A stretch of DNA of 64,000 nucleotides, taken from contig JAUIJE010000011.1 in NCBI GenBank assembly GCA_030431455.1, forward strand, positions 62,001 through 126,000, in the 5' to 3' direction. The position numbers and the translations under genes are program-made. This document shows positions 1 to 8,096 of the stretch, in pieces. The DNA comes from a bacterium (GTDB taxonomy: Bacteria; Myxococcota; UBA727; JAUIJE01). Within the stretch, counting starts at the first letter, position 1. The number at the start of each line of letters is the position of its first letter. The notes beneath the pieces were generated by a model. The model ran no database searches. It was not told where the DNA came from and worked only from the letters and a program-made list of their open reading frames with translations.

Positions 1-171
1 GACGACGGTGACCACGGGCTGTGTCCGCGGAAGATGACCGGGCGCACCCAGGCCGACGGGCTGGCCGAGGCCGCGGACGCGGTAGCGCGGTTCATCGAGT
101 CCAAGGAGCGGGGCAAGAGCCGCCGCTCTCGGTTGGTCCGGCCCAAGCACGTGATCCCGGGCCAGAGCTGA
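1..171 (+). CDS. C-terminal fragment of an unidentified protein (cut by window edge)
   Basis: An open frame enters from the left edge and ends at TGA 169-171, giving the last 56 residues of a protein. The tail is charged and basic (KERGKSRRSRLVRPKH) with no transmembrane segment. I do not recognise the family. It converges with the msrB gene and leaves only 12 nt between the two stops. The frame is open and GC-rich at third positions, but 56 residues are too few to assign a role. Confidence 0.45.
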   Translation, partial: DDGDHGLCPRKMTGRTQADGLAEAADAVARFIESKERGKSRRSRLVRPKHVIPGQS

Positions 172-183
172 CCCGGTCCGGGC

Positions 184-729
184 TCACTTCTTCGCGGCTT
201 TGTCGTCGGGGTTGGCCGGGTCGGCCCCGTCGTGCTGGGCGGGCACGAACACCAGCGACGCGCTGTTGATGCAGTGACGTTGCCCGGTGGGGGGCGGTCC
301 GTCGGGGAAGCGGTGGCCGAGGTGGCCGCCGCACCGGCTGCAGAGCAGCTCTTCGCGGACCATGCCGAAGCTGGTGTCGGTCTCGATCTTCACCGCCTTG
401 TCGTCGATGGGTCGGGTGTAGCTCGGCCACCCGGTGCCGGACTTGAACTTGTCTTTGCTCGCGTACAGCGGCTGGTTGCAGCCCGCGCAGTGGTACACGC
501 CTTCGTGTTTGTTGTTCCAGTACTGGCCGGTGAAAGCGCGTTCGGTGCCTTTCTCCCGCAGCACATGGTACTGGATGTCGTTGAGCTGTTTTTTCCACTC
601 GGCTTCGGTTTTCATCACCGGGTACACCTCCGGGGATTTTTGGGCGGCGTCGGTGGGGGCCGCGCTCGAACACGCCGCGACCAGAAGAGCGCCCGCCACC
701 GCCAGTGAAAGTTTGTGCGTTTGGTTCAT
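184..729 (-). CDS. msrB: Peptide-methionine (R)-S-oxide reductase MsrB, lipoprotein form
   Basis: It reduces methionine-R-sulfoxide in proteins, probably in the periplasm or at the envelope. The 181-residue protein starts with a lipoprotein signal ending at Cys20 (LVAAC). The SelR domain spans about 42-162. It shows the zinc pairs C81xxC84 and C130xxC133, the SGTGWPSY block at 97-104, and the catalytic Cys153 in RHCINSASL, the usual RxCxNxxSL site. The start is supported by AGGAGG just upstream. Most MsrB proteins are cytoplasmic, so the lipobox suggests a role in repairing envelope proteins. The gene stands alone, divergent from the next lipoprotein gene. Confidence 0.93.
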   Translation of the reverse strand: MNQTHKLSLAVAGALLVAACSSAAPTDAAQKSPEVYPVMKTEAEWKKQLNDIQYHVLREKGTERAFTGQYWNNKHEGVYHCAGCNQPLYASKDKFKSGTGWPSYTRPIDDKAVKIETDTSFGMVREELLCSRCGGHLGHRFPDGPPPTGQRHCINSASLVFVPAQHDGADPANPDDKAAKK

Positions 730-821
730 CGCGCCTCCTGTTGTTTGTTCTACGAACCCGGGGGGAAAAGTGTTGCCGGGCGCGGGGTTGCCGCGGGGAT
801 GGGCAGATCCGGCGGACGCGC

Positions 822-833
822 TAGACTCGCGGC
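822..833 (+). promoter_or_regulatory. Candidate -10 hexamer for a leaderless transcript of the 834 gene
   Basis: TAGACT at 822-827 is followed by six bases and then the ATG at 834. With normal -10 to +1 spacing, transcription would begin on the A of the start codon. No Shine-Dalgarno sequence is visible. No clear -35 element is seen. Several other genes in the window have the same arrangement. Confidence 0.4.
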
Positions 834-1799
834 ATGCGCAAGTTGTTGAATGTTTTCGCGGTGTTGTTGTTGGCCTCGGGGTGCCCGGGCGAGGGCGGGG
901 CGGACGCGGGGCCGGCCGACGCCGCCGGTGACGGTGACGGTGACGGTGACGGTGACGGAGATGGAGATGGAGATGGAGATGGAGATGGGGATGGAGATGG
1001 GCCGCCCGACGGCGGAGCCGTCGACGCCGGTTCTTCAGGGGATGGGGATGGTGACGGCGACGGGGATGGGGATGGGGATGGGGATGGAGATGGGCCGCCC
1101 GACGGCGGAGCCGTCGACGCCGGTTCTTCAGGCGACGCGGGTGGGGTCGACGCGGGGGGGCCCGACGCGGGGGTGACGTACCCGTTGCCGGGGTTCGGTG
1201 CGATCAGTGGCATGTGCGATGTGATCGACGATGAGCTGTTGAGCCCGGCCCCGAGCGTGTTTCGCAATCACATTGACTTCATGGATGACCCCTTCGATGA
1301 CCCGGCGGACGCGCCCTACCTGACCCCGGGGGGGCAACAAATCCTCGACGAGGACAACGCGGGGGGCAGTTCGCTCTATTCGGAGATGTTCGCGTACGAG
1401 GTCTTGGCCCGGTGTGAAGGCGCCGACCTGCTCAAGACCGAGACCACGATCGTCTACGACCCGCTGCACACGGGATCGATCACCGACTTCTTGGTGGAGA
1501 TGGACGCGCTGAAGGTGGGGGTGAGCGTGGTGCGGGCGTTCAAGTTTCCGCCGGGTTCGGAATACACCGTGGCCGACGCCCAGGCGAAAATGGAAGAGAA
1601 GCTCAGTGGCATTCTGTCCTCGTCGAGCGGGGTGGCGCCGGAGGATGCGTGGGTCAAACAAGTCCTGCACGTCATCGCCTACGCGGACATGCACGCGGAC
1701 AGCGTGGAGGCGGCGCTCGCGTTGATCGACCCCGCGATCAAAGCGGACACCATCGTGGTCATCACCGTCACCGACGGCGATGACAGTTTTGCGTACTGA
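834..1799 (+). CDS. Asp-Gly repeat lipoprotein of unknown function
   Basis: A 321-residue predicted outer-envelope lipoprotein with a signal peptide ending at LASGC17. Residues about 32-87 are a low-complexity Asp-Gly array broken by a duplicated Pro/Gly/Ala module (PPDGGAVDAGSSGDG). A DAGG/PDAG linker follows, then a globular domain of about 210 residues with no family I recognise (near its start VIDDELLSPAPSVFRNH). Such acidic arrays at the N-terminus of secreted proteins are typical of Myxococcota and probably act as Ca2+-binding or spacer stalks (inference). The protein ends shortly after a DGDDSF segment. There is no partner on its strand in the first 1 kb, and it is divergent from msrB. 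Confidence 0.8.
   Translation: MRKLLNVFAVLLLASGCPGEGGADAGPADAAGDGDGDGDGDGDGDGDGDGDGDGDGPPDGGAVDAGSSGDGDGDGDGDGDGDGDGDGPPDGGAVDAGSSGDAGGVDAGGPDAGVTYPLPGFGAISGMCDVIDDELLSPAPSVFRNHIDFMDDPFDDPADAPYLTPGGQQILDEDNAGGSSLYSEMFAYEVLARCEGADLLKTETTIVYDPLHTGSITDFLVEMDALKVGVSVVRAFKFPPGSEYTVADAQAKMEEKLSGILSSSSGVAPEDAWVKQVLHVIAYADMHADSVEAALALIDPAIKADTIVVITVTDGDDSFAY
927..1132 (+). repeat. Asp-Gly hexamer arrays with a 56-bp direct duplication
   Basis: Two runs of the hexamer GAYGGN (about 927-1001 and 1039-1093) encode Asp-Gly repeats. The segment 984-1039 is repeated at 1077-1132 with an offset of 93 bp (31 codons), so the reading frame is kept. Neighbouring hexamers differ at synonymous positions, so the array is kept at the protein level rather than being a uniform microsatellite. 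Confidence 0.85.
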
Positions 1800-1915
1800 G
1801 AAAAGTGACGGCTCCCGTTTGTGCGCGCTGTCTCAGAACGGCCCAACGCAACTTTTGCGCGCGCGCTGACGATCGGTTTCTCTAGGTTGGAGGCTCACCG
1901 ATTTCGGGAGCCTTG

Positions 1916-4726
1916 ATGCAACGACCTCGTTTTTCATTCTTTGTGTTCACCGCTGCGCTGTGCGTGGCCCTGGCCGGTCCTGCCTGTGGCCCGTCGTCGA
2001 CGGGAGGAGACGGGGACGGGGATGGAGACGGCGATGGGGACGGCGATGGGGACGGAGACGGTGATGGAGATGGAGACGGTGACGGTGATGGGGACGGTGA
2101 TGGGGACGGTGATGGCGATGGAGACGGTGACGGTGACGGCGATGGGGATGGAGACGGCGACGGTGACGGGGATGGCGACGGTGACGGGGATGGAGACGGC
2201 GATGGCGACGGTGATGGGGATGGAGACGGCGATGGCGACGGTGATGGGGACGGCGACGGTGACGGGGATGGTGACGGCGATGGAGATGGTGACGGGGACG
2301 GGGACGGTGACCCGGTGTGTGGCAACGGCGTGCTCGAGGACGGGGAAGCGTGCGACGATGGGAACACGGCCGACGACGATTACTGCGCGGCCGACTGCGG
2401 CGCGGTCACGGGCTCTTGTGGCGACGGCACGGTGCAGACCAATGAGGGCTGCGACGACGGCAACGTGGACGATGGCGACTACTGTGACGCCGACTGCGTG
2501 TTGACCACCGGCGCGTGCGGCGATGGCTTCGTGCAGGACAACGAATCGTGCGACGACGGCAACGCCGCGGACGGTGACTACTGCAGCGCGGACTGCCAGA
2601 CCCCGACGGGTTCGTGCGGGGACGCGACCACCCAGGACAACGAAGCGTGTGACGACGGGAACACCGGGGGCGGCGACTACTGCAGCGCGGACTGCCAGCT
2701 CGCCACCGGAAGCTGTGGCGACACGGTGGTGCAGGCAAACGAGAACTGCGACGACGGCAACACCGCGGACAATGACTACTGCAGCGCGGACTGCCAGACC
2801 CCGACGGGGTCGTGCGGGGATGGGACCCCCCAGGACAACGAGGCGTGCGACGACGGCAACACCGTGGGCGGGGACTATTGCAGCGCGGACTGCCAGCTTG
2901 CCACCGGCAGCTGCGGGGACGGGCAGCTCCAAGGCATTGAGGTGTGCGACGACGGGAACACCGCGGACGGCGATTATTGCAGCGCCGACTGTGGCCAGGA
3001 GACCGGATCGTGCGGCGACGCGACGCAGCAGACCAACGAAGCGTGCGATGACGGCAATGTACAAAGCGGCGACTACTGCAGCGCGGATTGCCAAACCGTG
3101 ACCGGGAGCTGCGGGGACACCGTGGCCCAAAGCAACGAAGCCTGCGACGACGGGAACACCGCCGACGGGGACTACTGTGATGCCACCTGCCAGACCGTGA
3201 CCGGGAGCTGTGGGGACACGACCCAGCAAACCAACGAAGCGTGCGATGACGGCAATGTACAAAGCGGCGACTACTGCAGCGCGGATTGCCAAACCGTGAC
3301 CGGGAGCTGCGGGGACACCGTGGCCCAAAGCAACGAGGCCTGCGACGACGGCAACACCGCGAACGGGGACTACTGCAGCGCGGATTGCCAAACCGTGACC
3401 GGGAGCTGCGGCGACAGCACCCAACAAACCAACGAAACCTGCGACGACGGGAACACCGCCGCGGGCGACTACTGCAGCGCGGACTGCCAGACCGTGATCG
3501 GCAGTTGCGGCGACAACGTGCAACAAACCAACGAAAGCTGTGACGACGGCAACGGCTCGGACAACGACTACTGCGCCGACGGCTGCCAGACCGTCGGGTC
3601 GTGTGGCGACTTCGTGGTGCAGACCGACATCGAGGCCTGCGACGTCGACGCCACGGGCTTCGGGTCGCAGCTGCTGGGCGAACCGTGCGCCAACAGCCTG
3701 CAATGCGCGGCCGCCGCGCCGATCTGCAACACCACCTCCAACACCTGCCAAGTCGGCGCCGGGGGCGAAAGTTGTACCGTCGACGCGGATTGTGGCGGGA
3801 TGACGAACATCTGTAGCCCAGACGGGGTGTGCGGCACCTCCCGCTGTCCGGCCACGCCGCTTGCCACAGATGCCGAAGATGGCATCGACAACGACTGCGA
3901 TGGCACCGTCGACAACGGCGCGACCTACGCCTGCGTCCGCGAAGACGTGCCCGTGCTCGACAACCCCCTCGCCTGTGCGGGCGATTGTTCGGTGCTCGAG
4001 GCCACCGCCGATCTCTACGTGCCGTGCGGGGCGGTCTACGCCACGTCGGGCGCGCACGACTACGACGACGTGTTCGTCCACGGTTGGCTGAACATCCAAA
4101 ACCACAACGCGGCCGTGGCCGGCTCGGGCCTGCTCAACCTCGTCGTCGCCAACAGCGTGACCGTGACCGGGAAAATCAACGGCTTGGGCAAGCGGGCCGG
4201 GGCCTACACCGGCACCGGGGTCGACGGCACCGGCGGCAGCTACGGCGGGCGGGGCGGGGCCAGCGACATCTCAAACGCGGGCGACTTCGGCGCCGTGTAT
4301 GGGACGGCGACCGGATCCGACATCGACATGGGTTCACCGGGCTCGACCGGCAGCGGAGGCAACCCCGGCGATGGGGGGGCCGGGGTCCGGATCGTCGCCA
4401 CCAGTCTCGACGTGTCGGGTCTGATCGACGTGCGCGGGAGCGGCGGGGACGCGACCGGATACGACGTGGGCGGGGGCTCGGGGGGCGGCATCCTCCTGCA
4501 GGCCTCCGGAAGCCTGAACGTGTCCGGTATGCTGGACGCGCGCGGCGGCAGAGGCGGCACCAACACCTTCGGCGGTGGCGGTGGCGGCGGCGGTCGGGTG
4601 AAGTTGTTTGGACCGGTCGGATCGACGATGACCGGCATCGCGAACGTGGCGGGAGGCCCGTTGGGCTCAAATGGATCATGGGGCGACACCGGTGGACAGG
4701 CGGGGAGCTATTTCCAATCGTTCTGA
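1916..4726 (+). CDS. Secreted Asp-Gly / myxococcal Cys-rich repeat protein
   Basis: A 936-residue exported protein. I chose ATG 1916 over the upstream in-frame TTG 1913 because GGGAG lies at 1906-1910. The signal peptide ends near AGPAC24, a weak lipobox. Then come about 50 Asp-Gly units (residues 32-132) and about 13 full Cys-rich repeats of roughly 33 residues. Each repeat has the pattern CGD..Q.NE.CDDGN...GDYC.ADC, as in the myxococcal Cys-rich repeat family (TIGR02232). A MopE-like DGIDNDCDG segment follows near residue 660, and last a Gly-rich beta-helix-like region (about 740-936). It is probably a surface stalk or adhesin stabilised by disulfides (inference). The end overlaps the possible start of the next gene. 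Confidence 0.88.
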   Translation: MQRPRFSFFVFTAALCVALAGPACGPSSTGGDGDGDGDGDGDGDGDGDGDGDGDGDGDGDGDGDGDGDGDGDGDGDGDGDGDGDGDGDGDGDGDGDGDGDGDGDGDGDGDGDGDGDGDGDGDGDGDGDGDGDPVCGNGVLEDGEACDDGNTADDDYCAADCGAVTGSCGDGTVQTNEGCDDGNVDDGDYCDADCVLTTGACGDGFVQDNESCDDGNAADGDYCSADCQTPTGSCGDATTQDNEACDDGNTGGGDYCSADCQLATGSCGDTVVQANENCDDGNTADNDYCSADCQTPTGSCGDGTPQDNEACDDGNTVGGDYCSADCQLATGSCGDGQLQGIEVCDDGNTADGDYCSADCGQETGSCGDATQQTNEACDDGNVQSGDYCSADCQTVTGSCGDTVAQSNEACDDGNTADGDYCDATCQTVTGSCGDTTQQTNEACDDGNVQSGDYCSADCQTVTGSCGDTVAQSNEACDDGNTANGDYCSADCQTVTGSCGDSTQQTNETCDDGNTAAGDYCSADCQTVIGSCGDNVQQTNESCDDGNGSDNDYCADGCQTVGSCGDFVVQTDIEACDVDATGFGSQLLGEPCANSLQCAAAAPICNTTSNTCQVGAGGESCTVDADCGGMTNICSPDGVCGTSRCPATPLATDAEDGIDNDCDGTVDNGATYACVREDVPVLDNPLACAGDCSVLEATADLYVPCGAVYATSGAHDYDDVFVHGWLNIQNHNAAVAGSGLLNLVVANSVTVTGKINGLGKRAGAYTGTGVDGTGGSYGGRGGASDISNAGDFGAVYGTATGSDIDMGSPGSTGSGGNPGDGGAGVRIVATSLDVSGLIDVRGSGGDATGYDVGGGSGGGILLQASGSLNVSGMLDARGGRGGTNTFGGGGGGGGRVKLFGPVGSTMTGIANVAGGPLGSNGSWGDTGGQAGSYFQSF
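2009..2311 (+). repeat. Long Asp-Gly hexamer array (about 50 units)
   Basis: An uninterrupted run of GAYGGN hexamers, 303 bp, translating as alternating Asp and Gly. All synonymous variants (GAC/GAT, GGA/GGC/GGG/GGT) are mixed. Gains or losses of a unit keep the frame, so the length is likely to vary between strains. The opposite strand is also open here and reads Ser-Pro repeats, which I treat as a shadow. Confidence 0.9.
3033..3360 (+). repeat. 198-bp tandem duplication within the Cys-rich repeats
   Basis: The sequence from 3033 recurs from 3231, an offset of 198 bp (66 codons, two Cys-rich repeats). By eye about 100 nt are identical, including silent positions and the rare GTA codon in the GCAATGTACAAAGC stretch, before the copies diverge. 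This indicates a recent in-frame duplication that lengthened the surface protein. Confidence 0.75.
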
Positions 4727-7700
4727 CCTGACGCTGTCCCGGGCGGTGACCGCGGCGACGTTGTGCGCCGCGGTTTCCGCTTGGGGGCAGGGATTTGTCC
4801 CCCGCAATGAAGAGCTGGGGCTGCCCACCGCCTGGGGGGAGACCGTGGCCGATGTCGGCGGCGGGGTCAGCGTCGTCGACCTCAACGGCGATGGTCTGCT
4901 CGACGTGCTCGTCACCGCGCCCCGGAAGTTGCCACAGCTGTACCGGGGCACGGTGGCGGGCGGGTTCGACCCCGTGCCCAACGCATTGATTCCGCTGGTG
5001 CCCCCGGCGCTGGCCAACGGCCACGTGGTGTTTGACCGGGACGGCGACGGCGACCTCGACGTGTTGTTGCTGCGCACCGGCCAAAACGCGCTGTTCGACA
5101 ACCAGGGGGGCATGACCTTCGTCGACGTGAGCAACCAGACGTTGCCCGGCGAGCAGGCCGACTCGTTGTCCGCCGCCGCCGGCGACCTCGACGCCGACGG
5201 CGACCTCGACGTCGTCATCGCGAACTACATCGAGATCTCGAACTTCCCACGCCACGTGTGCGCGACCAACGCGTGGTTGGAAAACGATGGCGCGGGCCGG
5301 TTCGTGGACCGCCGGGGCGATCTCGGTCCCCACGACGCGCGCTGCACCTTGGCGGTGGCGTTGTCGGACGCGGACGGGGACGGCGACGTCGACGTCTACG
5401 AGGTCAACGACTTTGGTCCCCTGGGTTCGCCCAACCGCGCGTGGCGCAACCAGGGGCTCGGGCCCGACGGCCGGGTCCTGTTCGTCGACGACACCGCCGC
5501 GCTGGGCTTCGACCACGCGCGCTACGGGATGGGCCTGGCCAGCGGCGACCTCGACGAGGACGGGCACGCCGACGTCTTCGTGACCAGCATCGGCCGGCCG
5601 TTGCTCCTGGGGGGGACCGCGGGGGGCCCGCTCGCCGACATGACCGATGCCTGGGGCGCGGCCCACGCGACCTTCGGTCCCCAGCGCTACCTCGCGACCT
5701 GGGACGCGCGTGTCTTTGACGTCGACGGCGACGGGCACCAAGACCTGGTGACCATCCCGGGGGCGCTGACCGCGACGTACTTTTTGGCCAGCGAACCCGC
5801 GCCCGAGTTGGTGGTGTTTTACGGCGACGGGACCGGGGCGCTCACCATCGATGGTCCGGTCGCGACCATCCCCCCGCCCGAGGGCGGGGTCGGCCGGGGG
5901 CTGGGCACCGCGGACATGGACGACGACGGGGACATCGACCTCGTGGTCGCGCTCTACCAGGGCGATCCGTACATCGTGCGCAACACCTTCGACAATCAAG
6001 TGGCATTGCGCATCACCCTCATGCCCCAGCTCACCGCGGGCACGGCCGGGACCCACATCGTGGCCAGCTGCGGCGGCGAAGAGCGCCACCACCACGTCGT
6101 GGCTGGGGGCGCGACCTCGGGCACCGGCGGCGCGCCCCTGCAGTTCACCTTCGCGGGGGCGTGCCAGGCCGCGGGGGTGCCGGTGGACGTGCTGGTGCGC
6201 TGGCCCAGCGGGTACGTACAGCGCGAAAACAGCCTGAGCGGGGCCGCCCTTTTCGTGGCCGAGCCCGGGTGGTTGATGTTGTCCGCCGACGAGCTGTTCG
6301 CGGCCCCCACCGACGCGCAGGGCGCGCCCGTGGGCGCGGCGGATGTGACGTTTGTGGTGACGGGCGCGAGCTTGGGTCCGCTGGTCGACACCGGCAACGG
6401 GGTGTCCGCGGCGGTGCTGTCCGCCGACCCCGGGGGCGAAGTCGTGGCCCAGGTCGCGGTGCAGGGCGAGGCATTGCCCGCGGTGCGGCGACACCGGGGC
6501 CCGGCGTTCTGGCAGCTGCGGCCCGTGCCCCAACGCGCGATCGTAAACCGGCCCCTCACCGTCGAGGTGGTGGCGGCGGTGGACGCCGGGGCCACGGTCA
6601 CGCTCGCGGTGGACGGGGGCGCGGCGGTGCCGCTCACGTCGGTGGGCGCCGACCGGTTTCGCGGCGAGCTGCCCGCCCTGGCCGCGGTGGGCGCGCACGA
6701 GGCGGCGTTGTCCGTTGATGGGTCGCCGTTCGGCGGGCCAAAGCCATTGCAGGTCTGGCCCGCGCTCGATCTGACCCGGACCCAGGTGCGGTACAGCGGG
6801 CTGAGCGCCGAGTCCGGGCCGTTTTTGTTTGTGAGCGGGCAGCTGCGCGACGCGAACGGCGGGGTGGTGGTCAGCGCCAACCCGGACTTCGCCCTCGATG
6901 TGGACGGGGTGCCGATGCTGGCCCAGGTGTTCGACGACGGCACGGACGGGTTTTCGCTGAGCTACAACACCTCGACCTGGCCCGGGGGGGGGACGTTGCA
7001 GTTGCTTTGGCAGGGCACACCCCTGGCCTTGCCGCAGACGCTGTACGCCAACGCCGCGCTCACCCCGCAGGTCGACGCGGCGCACTCTTGGTGTGTACAC
7101 GCGATGCCGTCGCTGTACGCGGACGGCATGGACGTGGGCACGGTGCTGGCGGAGTTTCGTGACGCGGGCGGGACCGCGTTTCGGGTGGACATGGCCGACC
7201 TCACGTTTGCGCCCACGGGGGTCAGCGTCGTCGAAGACAGCGTGCAGCTCAACAACGGGCGGGTCGACTTTCAAGTCCGCGCGGGCCAAACCCCCGGCCC
7301 GGCCCAGGTCCGGTTGTGGCACGGGGCCGACCCGGTGCCGCTTGATTGCCCTCTCGTGTTGGTGCCCGCGCCGGACGCGATCGTCCCCTGGGGGCCGGAC
7401 ACCAGCCTGCTCACCACCGACGCGAGCATCGAGGCGGGAGCGGCCGCGCCTTTGGATCGCACCACCCTGGCGCTGCGCCCGCGTCGCGGGGACGGGCGCC
7501 TGGTGGGCAGTGGCCAAGACGTGACCTGGTCGACGACCTTGGGCACGCTCACCGATGTCGCCTACCGCGGGTTTGGCCGCTACGAGGCGACGTTGGTCGC
7601 GGGGGTGTACGGGGGCGTGGCCACGGTGACGGCCGCCAGCCCCGACAACGACATGGCGGGGGTCGAGGTCGTCGTGATCGGCCCCCCGCCGCCGGGACCG

Positions 7701-8096
7701 GACGCGGGGCCCGCCGACGGCGGCGGTCTCGATGACGCGGGGGTGCCCGACGCCGCGGGACCGGCGGTGGACAGCGGCGTCCCCGTCGTCGACGCGGGGG
7801 GCGCGGACGCGGGTCCGCGGCCCGGACCCGACGCGGGGGGGGCGGCGGACGCGGGCCCGGGGCGCGGCGATCCCGATGGCGGGTGGCGCCCGGTCGCGCG
7901 GCTGCCGGGGGTGCCGACCCAGGAGCTGACCCCCGCGGGGGGATGCAGTCACATCTCGATTCCCCGCGCCCCCGGCGGCGGACCGGGCGCGGCGCTGGCG
8001 GTGCTGGGGCTGCTCGGGGCGGCGTGGGCCCGGACCCGGACGGGGCGGGACCGCCGTCCCCCCGGCGCGGGGCCGCCGGCTAAAACGCGTCGATGA
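4671..8096 (+). CDS. FG-GAP/VCBS and ASPIC/UnbV surface protein with MYXO-CTERM tail
   Basis: A large exported protein (1141 residues from ATG 4671). Residues about 60-440 form a beta-propeller with at least seven Ca2+-type loops (DLNGDGLLD, DRDGDGDLD, DLDADGDLD, DADGDGDVD, DLDEDGHAD, DVDGDGHQD, DMDDDGDID). Residues about 455-530 match an ASPIC/UnbV domain ending in VRWPSGYVQ. Ig-like segments and a DAG/PADG linker follow. The end has the MYXO-CTERM layout: a Cys in GGCSH, a hydrophobic helix (AALAVLGLLGAAW) and an Arg-rich end, which marks it for surface sorting. The start is uncertain. ATG 4671 overlaps the upstream gene by 56 bp; GTG 4692 or GTG 4746 would leave a better signal peptide (TAATLCAAVSAWG). 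Confidence 0.87.
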   Translation: MDHGATPVDRRGAISNRSDLTLSRAVTAATLCAAVSAWGQGFVPRNEELGLPTAWGETVADVGGGVSVVDLNGDGLLDVLVTAPRKLPQLYRGTVAGGFDPVPNALIPLVPPALANGHVVFDRDGDGDLDVLLLRTGQNALFDNQGGMTFVDVSNQTLPGEQADSLSAAAGDLDADGDLDVVIANYIEISNFPRHVCATNAWLENDGAGRFVDRRGDLGPHDARCTLAVALSDADGDGDVDVYEVNDFGPLGSPNRAWRNQGLGPDGRVLFVDDTAALGFDHARYGMGLASGDLDEDGHADVFVTSIGRPLLLGGTAGGPLADMTDAWGAAHATFGPQRYLATWDARVFDVDGDGHQDLVTIPGALTATYFLASEPAPELVVFYGDGTGALTIDGPVATIPPPEGGVGRGLGTADMDDDGDIDLVVALYQGDPYIVRNTFDNQVALRITLMPQLTAGTAGTHIVASCGGEERHHHVVAGGATSGTGGAPLQFTFAGACQAAGVPVDVLVRWPSGYVQRENSLSGAALFVAEPGWLMLSADELFAAPTDAQGAPVGAADVTFVVTGASLGPLVDTGNGVSAAVLSADPGGEVVAQVAVQGEALPAVRRHRGPAFWQLRPVPQRAIVNRPLTVEVVAAVDAGATVTLAVDGGAAVPLTSVGADRFRGELPALAAVGAHEAALSVDGSPFGGPKPLQVWPALDLTRTQVRYSGLSAESGPFLFVSGQLRDANGGVVVSANPDFALDVDGVPMLAQVFDDGTDGFSLSYNTSTWPGGGTLQLLWQGTPLALPQTLYANAALTPQVDAAHSWCVHAMPSLYADGMDVGTVLAEFRDAGGTAFRVDMADLTFAPTGVSVVEDSVQLNNGRVDFQVRAGQTPGPAQVRLWHGADPVPLDCPLVLVPAPDAIVPWGPDTSLLTTDASIEAGAAAPLDRTTLALRPRRGDGRLVGSGQDVTWSTTLGTLTDVAYRGFGRYEATLVAGVYGGVATVTAASPDNDMAGVEVVVIGPPPPGPDAGPADGGGLDDAGVPDAAGPAVDSGVPVVDAGGADAGPRPGPDAGGAADAGPGRGDPDGGWRPVARLPGVPTQELTPAGGCSHISIPRAPGGGPGAALAVLGLLGAAWARTRTGRDRRPPGAGPPAKTRR

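Noticed and set aside
1882..2367. Long open frames reading Ser-Pro repeats opposite to the Asp-Gly arrays (also near 821-1267 and 12274-13554)
   Set aside because: They are the reverse complement of GAYGGN repeats, have no plausible protein outside the array, and are shadows of the real genes.
2312..3640. Regularly spaced repeats of about 99 bp, considered as a CRISPR array
   Set aside because: The repeats are coding, in frame, imperfect, with no spacers; they encode Cys-rich protein repeats.
4176..7952. A 1258-residue open frame on the minus strand across the UnbV gene
   Set aside because: It is antisense to a well-supported FG-GAP/UnbV gene. Its product is only Arg/His/Gly-rich, as expected of a high-GC shadow frame.
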